From assembly GCA_964496705.1 (NCBI GenBank), contig CAZCBJ010000120.1, forward strand, positions 1 through 11,257: a stretch of 11,257 nt of DNA, written 5' to 3'. Below are positions 6,677-11,257 of the stretch, in pieces (the stretch's first letter is position 1; each line of letters starts with the position of its first letter). Source of the stretch: CAZCBJ01 sp964496705. Its GTDB lineage: Bacteria > Chloroflexota > Anaerolineae > Anaerolineales > Anaerolineaceae. A model generated the notes under the pieces. The model had not been told where the DNA came from, made no database searches, and saw only the letters and a program-made list of their open reading frames with translations. Made by a program: the position numbers and the translations under genes.

Positions 6677-7450
6677 TCAACCGACGAAAAGTCCCAGACC
6701 AAACGAGCAGGCGTTCATCGCCAGGCTGAGGACGGCGGCATGCCGCAAGGGGAGATTGCGGCCTGAGATAAAGTAGAGGAAAAAGGTTTCTATGCCAACT
6801 GCAAAGGTCTCCGACAGACCGGTAATCCATCCGGAGGACAGGCTGAGGTGGGGGAAGGCGAACCACACGAACGGCAGGGTGATCATGCTGGCGACCGGAA
6901 CCCAGCCAAGCAGAGATTTGGGCAGTCGAAATACGGTGAGGTAGATACTTGCCAGCAGAGTCTCCAGCACGAGGGTCAGGCCAATGCTTCCCGTACAAGG
7001 AGCGAGGAGGCGGCCAGATCCACCGGTCTCTTTTACCTCCAATGAATTTGAGAACACTTTCACCGTGTAGCGGGCGGAAAAGTGATCTTTGGTGAAGATA
7101 TTGCTTTCGCGTTCCTGATCCTCAAATTTGATCACCAATTTGTGATAATCGCTGTAACCGTAGGCCAAAGAGCTGCAACTGTATTCCTGGCAGGTGAAAT
7201 CTTGAGGTCCCAAATGCTCCAAATAGCGCCAGGTGGAACACTTCTCGTCATCACACTGCATCAATTTTCCCTCGATAATTGGCACCTTTTCGATGCGGTA
7301 ATCGAATTCAAAGTCCATCGAAGGTTTCGGCCCGACATCCGCCTGGACGGATTGGATTGGAACCCATAGCAACAAGCCCATCAGTATAAGGATCAGTGTG
7401 GAGGTGATGTTCGTGTGCAACCGTTTTTTCAGGTTGTGAATAAAGTGCAT
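6677..7450 (-). CDS. Secreted-domain plus four-helix membrane protein of unknown function
   Basis: The 257-residue product has a clear N-terminal signal segment: KKR, then the hydrophobic LILILMGLLLWVPI, with a likely cleavage after VQA at 37. An extracytoplasmic domain of about 110 residues follows. It opens with ADVGPKPSMDFEF and carries four cysteines (C66, C71, C87, C92), possibly two disulfides. About four hydrophobic spans follow, at roughly 153-175, 181-200, 207-228 and 235-256. I do not recognise a characterised family, although the VGPKPxMDF opening looks like a conserved motif of hypothetical membrane proteins. The gene stands alone: GGGAGGG sits just ahead of its ATG, its own promoter lies upstream, and a strong terminator follows. 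It is divergent from the polysaccharide operon, and no functional link to either neighbour can be shown. Confidence 0.8.
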   Translation of the reverse strand: MHFIHNLKKRLHTNITSTLILILMGLLLWVPIQSVQADVGPKPSMDFEFDYRIEKVPIIEGKLMQCDDEKCSTWRYLEHLGPQDFTCQEYSCSSLAYGYSDYHKLVIKFEDQERESNIFTKDHFSARYTVKVFSNSLEVKETGGSGRLLAPCTGSIGLTLVLETLLASIYLTVFRLPKSLLGWVPVASMITLPFVWFAFPHLSLSSGWITGLSETFAVGIETFFLYFISGRNLPLRHAAVLSLAMNACSFGLGLFVG

Positions 7451-7479
7451 AGTACCCTCCCGTTTGTCAGGTTTCTCTC

Positions 7480-7508
7480 ATCATACAATTTTTCCTGCAA
7501 GATTACAA
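7480..7508 (-). promoter_or_regulatory. Sigma70-type promoter of the membrane-protein gene
   Basis: On the minus strand TTGTAA (7503-7508, four of six consensus bases) is followed after 17 bases by TATGAT (7480-7485, five of six). The -10 lies about 29 bases upstream of the ATG at 7450, leaving a short leader that contains the Shine-Dalgarno. Confidence 0.55.
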
Positions 7509-7558
7509 CCAATTTAACCTTACAGCGATGATAAGCCAGCGTAGATTTAGTTTCCCTC

Positions 7559-7587
7559 TTGGCAGAAGGGATGAGCGGGTTTATAAT
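7559..7587 (+). promoter_or_regulatory. Near-consensus sigma70 promoter of the polysaccharide operon
   Basis: TTGGCA (7559-7564, five of six) and TATAAT (7582-7587, six of six) are separated by exactly 17 bases. Transcription would start near 7594, about 20 bases before the ATG at 7614. This supports that ATG over the TTG at 7602 as the regulator's start. An imperfect palindrome, CCCTCTT-GGCAGAAGGG (7554-7570), covers the -35 and could be the site of autoregulation. Confidence 0.65.
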
Positions 7588-7613
7588 TCAGCCGTTGAAT
7601 ATTGGAAGCTGCA

Positions 7614-8123
7614 ATGGGCATTTCTAGCGACCACGACCACGATCTCACCATCTTAGAACATATCGAGAGTGATCCGGATGCCACCCAGGCGACTTTGGCG
7701 GCACAGTTGGGTGTTGCGATTGGGACGATCAACTGGCACATCAAACGCCTGGTGGACAAAGGTTATGTGAAAGTGCGGCGAGTTTCGCGGCGCAAGCTAC
7801 GCTATATTATCACACCCGAAGGCATTTCCCACCGAGCACGCCTGACGGTGGATTATATTCAGAATTCCTTTAAACTTTATCGTCTGGTTCGCGGGCGCAT
7901 GTCTGAGGCAATCAACCAGGTGCGCCGGGCTGGTTATCAGCGTATTCAACTGGGCGGTGAAGTGGAGGGCGATGTGGCCGAGGTCTGCCGCCTGACCTGT
8001 TTGGAGATGGGAATGCATGTCGACGGCGAAACGGGCGCGCCGATGGTGACCATCAAAGGCTTGAAAATGTTCATTTCATATGATGGTCATGAGTCAGCCA
8101 ATAAATTGGCAGAAGCGGAGTAG
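7614..8123 (+). CDS. Winged helix-turn-helix regulator (MarR-like, EPS-locus type) with an extra C-terminal domain
   Basis: From the ATG at 7614 the protein has 169 residues; a TTG at 7602 would add four. I prefer the ATG because a GGAAG lies five bases upstream and the predicted transcription start leaves it a usable leader. Residues 11-75 form a winged helix: LTILEHIESDPDATQATLAA, then the recognition helix GTINWHIKRLVDKGYV and a basic wing VRRVSRRKLRYIIT ending in PEG. A helical linker (about 75-105) leads to a small alpha/beta segment, RIQLGGEVEGDVAEV, with later MVTIKGLKMFI. This resembles a shortened Rossmann-type unit that could sense a nucleotide or nucleotide sugar. Regulators of the N-terminal type are known at the head of exopolysaccharide clusters. 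It is the first gene of this operon and ends four bases before the epimerase gene, so it probably controls its own operon. Confidence 0.78.
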   Translation: MGISSDHDHDLTILEHIESDPDATQATLAAQLGVAIGTINWHIKRLVDKGYVKVRRVSRRKLRYIITPEGISHRARLTVDYIQNSFKLYRLVRGRMSEAINQVRRAGYQRIQLGGEVEGDVAEVCRLTCLEMGMHVDGETGAPMVTIKGLKMFISYDGHESANKLAEAE

Positions 8124-8127
8124 GCAG

Positions 8128-9084
8128 ATGACAGCGCAGAGCTTCTGGGAAAATCGCAGGGTGTGTGTGACGGGCGGAGCAGGATTTCTGGGGCGGGTGG
8201 TGGTTGACCGCCTCCGACAGCGCGGCGCCAACCAGATTTTCGTCCCCAAAATCGAGGAGTATGACTTGGTGAAGATGGACGAAATCCAACGCATGCTTGC
8301 GGACGCTTGCCCGGATGTCATTATCCACCTGGCAGCCCAGGTGGGCGGGATAGGCGCTAACCGCGAGCATCCGGCCGAGTTCTTTTATAACAACCTGATG
8401 ATGGGCGTGCAATTGATGCATGAAGCCTGGCTGCGCCAGGTGGAAAAATTCGTTGCCATCGGAACCATTTGCGCGTATCCCAAGTTCACCACCGTCCCGT
8501 TCGCAGAAAAGAATTTGTGGGATGGCTATCCCGAAGAAACCAATGCGCCCTATGGACTGGCCAAGAAAATGCTGCTGGTGCAGGCCCAGGCCTACCGCCA
8601 GCAGTACGGCTACAATGCGATCTATTTACTGCCGGTCAATCTGTATGGACCGGGAGATAATTTTAATCCAGCATCTTCACATGTGATTCCTGCTTTGATC
8701 CGCAAGTGTGTCGAAGCGCGAGATGCAGGTCAGTCGGAGATAGTGGTGTGGGGCGATGGATCACCCACGCGCGAATTCCTGTATGTTGAAGATGCTGCTG
8801 AGGGTATCCTCATGGCAGCCGAGCGTTACAACGGCGCGGAGCCGGTCAATCTTGGGTCAGGTTTTGAAATTTCGATAAAAGAATTGGTGGTTTTGATCAC
8901 CCGTCTGACAGAATTCAAGGGAAGCATCCGCTGGGACACAAGCATGCCCAACGGTCAGCCGCGCCGGGCGTTGAACACCGAGCGGGCTGCGCAATATTTC
9001 GGTTTCAAAGCGCAGGTGGATTTTGAAGAAGGTCTGCGCCGCACAATTGAGTGGTACCAACACAACAAAGACCTGATCGGTTAA
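8128..9084 (+). CDS. fcl: GDP-L-fucose synthase-like NAD(P)-dependent epimerase/reductase
   Basis: This extended short-chain dehydrogenase of 318 residues would convert GDP-4-keto-6-deoxy-mannose to GDP-L-fucose, or make a close deoxysugar, in the cytoplasm. It has the cofactor loop TGGAGFLG (15-22), the HLAAQVGGIGAN segment (67-78) typical of GDP-fucose synthases, the YGLAK catalytic pair Y142/K146, and WGDGSPTREFLYVEDAA (208-224), a strong family signature. In the active-site strand GTICAYPK the usual catalytic Ser of GSSCIYPK is Thr113, while the cysteine (C115) is kept. The ATG at 8128 is preferred over earlier in-frame codons inside the regulator gene: it has GGAG seven bases upstream, overlapping the regulator's end, and gives the normal family length. 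No GDP-mannose dehydratase gene is in the window, so the substrate supply must be encoded elsewhere. Confidence 0.85.
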   Translation: MTAQSFWENRRVCVTGGAGFLGRVVVDRLRQRGANQIFVPKIEEYDLVKMDEIQRMLADACPDVIIHLAAQVGGIGANREHPAEFFYNNLMMGVQLMHEAWLRQVEKFVAIGTICAYPKFTTVPFAEKNLWDGYPEETNAPYGLAKKMLLVQAQAYRQQYGYNAIYLLPVNLYGPGDNFNPASSHVIPALIRKCVEARDAGQSEIVVWGDGSPTREFLYVEDAAEGILMAAERYNGAEPVNLGSGFEISIKELVVLITRLTEFKGSIRWDTSMPNGQPRRALNTERAAQYFGFKAQVDFEEGLRRTIEWYQHNKDLIG

Positions 9085-9101
9085 CTTGACTCGTTTTTAT
9101 C

Positions 9102-9941
9102 ATGGAAATCACCACCCGACCTTCGACCATCATCGTCAAACCGCCCCGCGGTTGGACCGCGCTCAACTTGCGCGATCTGTGGCGATACCGCGAGCTGGTC
9201 TATTTCATGACCTGGCGCGATTTGAAGGTGCGCTACAAACAGACCTTGTTGGGCGCCAGTTGGGCGATCCTCAAACCGTTCCTGACCATGGTGGTGTTCA
9301 GTATCTTCTTCGGTGAACTGGCCAAAGTTCCTTCAGATGGAATTCCTTATCCGATCTTCGCCTTCACCGCGCTGCTGCCCTGGGAGTTGTTTGTGTCTGC
9401 GTTGAACATTGCCAGCCGCTCGCTGGTCAACAACAGCAACATGATCACCAAGGTCTATTTTCCGCGGGTCATCCTGCCCCTGTCCTCCATTTTGGCAGGG
9501 GTGGTGGATTTTTTGATTGCTTTTGTGATTCTCATTGGAATGATGATCTATTACAAGGTCAGCCCCTCACCTGCGGTGTGGTATCTGCCCTTGTTTTTAT
9601 TGTTGTGCCTCGTTTCAGCGCTGGGAGTGGGTTTATGGTTATCCGCGTTGAATGTTCTCTACCGCGATATCAACTACGCGACTCATTTCCTGACCCAATT
9701 CTGGTTGTTTGTGACTCCGATTGCTTATCCTGCCAGCATGGTGCCAGAGAAGTGGCGCTTGTTGTACGCAATCAATCCGATGACCGGCGTTGTGGAGGGG
9801 TTCCGCTGGGCGCTGCTTGGCAGTCAGCAGAGCGCACCCGGCAATTTGTTGATCGTATCCAGCGTGATCGCGGTGGTTCTGCTGATCAGCGGATTGTTTT
9901 ATTTCCGGAGGATGGAACGTTTGTTTGCGGACATGATTTGA
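9102..9941 (+). CDS. ABC-2 type polysaccharide export permease (Wzm/TagG-like)
   Basis: The 279-residue membrane protein has the order typical of O-antigen/teichoic-acid exporter permeases. A cytoplasmic amphipathic start (LRDLWRYRELVYFMTWRDLK, 23-42) leads to VRYKQTLLGASWAILKP (43-59), the conserved signature of this family. Six or so hydrophobic spans follow, at about 58-72, 84-104, 126-150, 160-184, 194-210 and 249-268. YRDINY (187-192) is another family landmark, in the loop preceding the late helices. It would form a dimer and pair with the downstream ATPase to move a lipid-linked glycan across the inner membrane. The ATG at 9102 is 17 bases after the epimerase stop and has no clear Shine-Dalgarno, which suggests coupling or a weak site. 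Its TGA is one base before the ATPase ATG. Confidence 0.93.
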   Translation: MEITTRPSTIIVKPPRGWTALNLRDLWRYRELVYFMTWRDLKVRYKQTLLGASWAILKPFLTMVVFSIFFGELAKVPSDGIPYPIFAFTALLPWELFVSALNIASRSLVNNSNMITKVYFPRVILPLSSILAGVVDFLIAFVILIGMMIYYKVSPSPAVWYLPLFLLLCLVSALGVGLWLSALNVLYRDINYATHFLTQFWLFVTPIAYPASMVPEKWRLLYAINPMTGVVEGFRWALLGSQQSAPGNLLIVSSVIAVVLLISGLFYFRRMERLFADMI

Positions 9942-9942
9942 T

Positions 9943-11199
9943 ATGACTGACCTGGCGATTCGTGTTGAAAACCTTGGAAAGCGTTACCGGATAGGCACAG
10001 CCAACCCGGCTTACCGCACGTTGCGCGAATCGTTAAGCGTGACCTTTCAACGGCGCAGCCGGGAGCAGCCATTGCCCAGCACCATCTGGGCGTTGCGCAA
10101 CGTGTCGTTTGAGGTAGGTCAGGGTCAGGTGCTGGGGGTGATCGGCAGAAACGGTGCCGGAAAGTCCACCTTGTTGAAGATACTTTCCCGCGTCACCGAG
10201 CCGACTGAGGGGATGGCAGAGATCAATGGGCGGGTGGGGTCCTTGCTGGAAGTGGGCACGGGTTTCCATCCTGAGTTGACCGGTCGTGAGAATATCTATC
10301 TGAACGGCGCCATCCTAGGGATGAAGCGACGCGATATCCAGAGCAGGTTTGATGAGATTGTCGCCTTTTCAGAAGTGGACAAATTCATCGATACGCCGGT
10401 CAAGCGTTATTCGAGCGGGATGTATCTGAGGCTGGCGTTTGCGGTGGCAGCCCATCTGGAGCCAGAAATTCTGGTGGTGGATGAGGTGCTGGCGGTTGGA
10501 GATGCCGAGTTCCAACGTAAATGTCTGGGAAAGATGAGCGATGTTGCCCAGCAGGGGCGAACAGTCCTGTTTGTGAGTCATAACATGTCGGCCATTCTGC
10601 GGCTCACCCAGGAGACAATGGTGATTGATAAAGGCCAAATGGTGCTGCGCGCCCACACACCTGAGGCGGTGGATTTCTACCTTTCACGCGGCTTATCTCA
10701 GGAAGGCCGGCGGGAATGGCATGCGGATGAGATCCCGGCCAGTGCGGATCCCTTCCGACCGCTGGAAGTGCGGGTGAAAAACAGGCAGGGGAAGGTGTCC
10801 GATACGGTGCGCTCGGTGGAACCAGCCACGATTGAGATTGTGTATGAGTTGAACCGGCAAGTGACCGGACTGCGGGTGGGCATTTATTTGATGAGCACCC
10901 GCGGTGAATATGTTTTCACCTCGTTTGATACCGATGATCCAGCGGATTTTTCCCAATATTCTGTTCGCCAGAGCGGGCGATATGTGAGTCGATGTACCAT
11001 ACCGGCGGATTATCTAAACGAAGGTCGTTTCATTATTGGAATCAATGCAAGCTCGTTCAAAGTGAAACGTTATTTTCAAGATGAGCAGGCGTTGACATTT
11101 TCTGTGGATGCGGCCGGAGCGCCGGGCATGCAATGGCCGGAACCGCGACCGGGGCCGACACGGCCGCGATTGGATTGGGAGATTGAGGTGGTGCGATAA
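9943..11199 (+). CDS. ABC transporter ATP-binding protein with carbohydrate-binding C-terminal domain (Wzt-like)
   Basis: The nucleotide-binding domain (about 1-245) has Walker A GRNGAGKST (68-76), a Q-loop region LLEVGTGFHPELTGREN (101-117) typical of polysaccharide exporters, signature YSSGM (156-160), Walker B ILVVDE with E181 as catalytic base, a D-loop at VGDAEF and the switch His213 in SHN. Residues of about 265-392 form a beta-rich tail (LEVRVKN, ATIEIVYEL, RVGIYLM, GRYVSRCTIP, GRFIIGINAS) matching the Wzt C-terminal domain. In Wzt that domain recognises the cap of the finished glycan before export. The gene follows the permease by one base, so the two are surely co-translated partners. 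The presence of this tail implies that a terminal modification of the glycan controls export. A proline-rich end (PEPRPGPTRPR, 399-409) follows. Length of 418 fits the family. Confidence 0.94.
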   Translation: MTDLAIRVENLGKRYRIGTANPAYRTLRESLSVTFQRRSREQPLPSTIWALRNVSFEVGQGQVLGVIGRNGAGKSTLLKILSRVTEPTEGMAEINGRVGSLLEVGTGFHPELTGRENIYLNGAILGMKRRDIQSRFDEIVAFSEVDKFIDTPVKRYSSGMYLRLAFAVAAHLEPEILVVDEVLAVGDAEFQRKCLGKMSDVAQQGRTVLFVSHNMSAILRLTQETMVIDKGQMVLRAHTPEAVDFYLSRGLSQEGRREWHADEIPASADPFRPLEVRVKNRQGKVSDTVRSVEPATIEIVYELNRQVTGLRVGIYLMSTRGEYVFTSFDTDDPADFSQYSVRQSGRYVSRCTIPADYLNEGRFIIGINASSFKVKRYFQDEQALTFSVDAAGAPGMQWPEPRPGPTRPRLDWEIEVVR

Positions 11200-11257
11200 T
11201 GCGTGTAGCTGGCAAAGAAGCGATTAAAAGAGTCTTGGGGCAGATCCCGTTTACTGC
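11199..11257 (+). CDS. Start of the next gene of the polysaccharide operon (3' end outside window)
   Basis: An ATG at 11199-11201 overlaps the TAA of the ATPase gene (TAATG), preceded by GAGGTGG at a suitable distance, and the frame stays open to the window end. Only 19 full codons are visible, starting MRVAGKEAIKRVLGQIPFT. This is too little to assign. In such operons the position is usually taken by a methyltransferase or glycosyltransferase. The overlap and ribosome site make it likely to be a real gene. Confidence 0.6.
   Translation, partial: MRVAGKEAIKRVLGQIPFT

Noticed and set aside
7602..7613. TTG at 7602 as the start of the regulator
   Set aside because: It would leave a leader of only about eight bases after the predicted transcription start. 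The ATG at 7614 has a better ribosome site.

Overview
This 11.3 kb window looks like a chromosomal segment of an anaerobic or facultative bacterium. Base composition is moderately GC-rich and even by eye, and I see no insertion sequence, phage gene, CRISPR array, tRNA or rRNA. An oxygen-sensitive glycyl-radical enzyme (GRE) with its radical-SAM activase implies anaerobic growth. A Chloroflexota (Anaerolineae-like) origin is my best guess from the gene mix and protein style, but nothing in the window proves it.

Layout. (1) 1-2185, plus strand: the 3' part of an amidohydrolase-2 family metal hydrolase, then a full-length GH39 glycosidase (beta-xylosidase type). (2) 2182-6546, minus strand: a compact four-gene unit, read from right to left. 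It holds a GRE of unassigned substrate, its activase, a 48-residue Cys-rich single-pass membrane peptide and a duplicated FMN-type split-barrel protein. It converges on GH39 so tightly that both TAG stops lie in one CTAG. A TATAAT promoter at 6604-6632 drives the unit; its -35 region lies in the T-tract of the preceding gene's terminator, and a perfect TTCGCGCGAA palindrome fills its spacer. (3) 6624-7508, minus strand: a monocistronic gene with its own promoter and a strong intrinsic terminator, encoding a signal-peptide-bearing membrane protein of unknown function. (4) 7559-11257, plus strand: the start of a surface-polysaccharide operon. A near-consensus promoter precedes a winged-helix regulator with an extra C-terminal domain, a GDP-L-fucose synthase-like SDR, a Wzm-type ABC-2 permease, a Wzt-type ATPase with a carbohydrate-binding C-terminal domain, and the first codons of another gene.

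How they fit together. The right-hand operon plausibly makes a deoxysugar-containing glycan and exports it by the ABC-transporter route. The left half looks catabolic: GH39 would release a sugar, the amidohydrolase could act on a lactone or acid, and the GRE would carry out a radical elimination, dehydration, decarboxylation or C-C chemistry. Assigning the GRE, the Cys-rich peptide and the split-barrel protein to one pathway is inference from operon structure. That four-gene unit is the best candidate for something undescribed.
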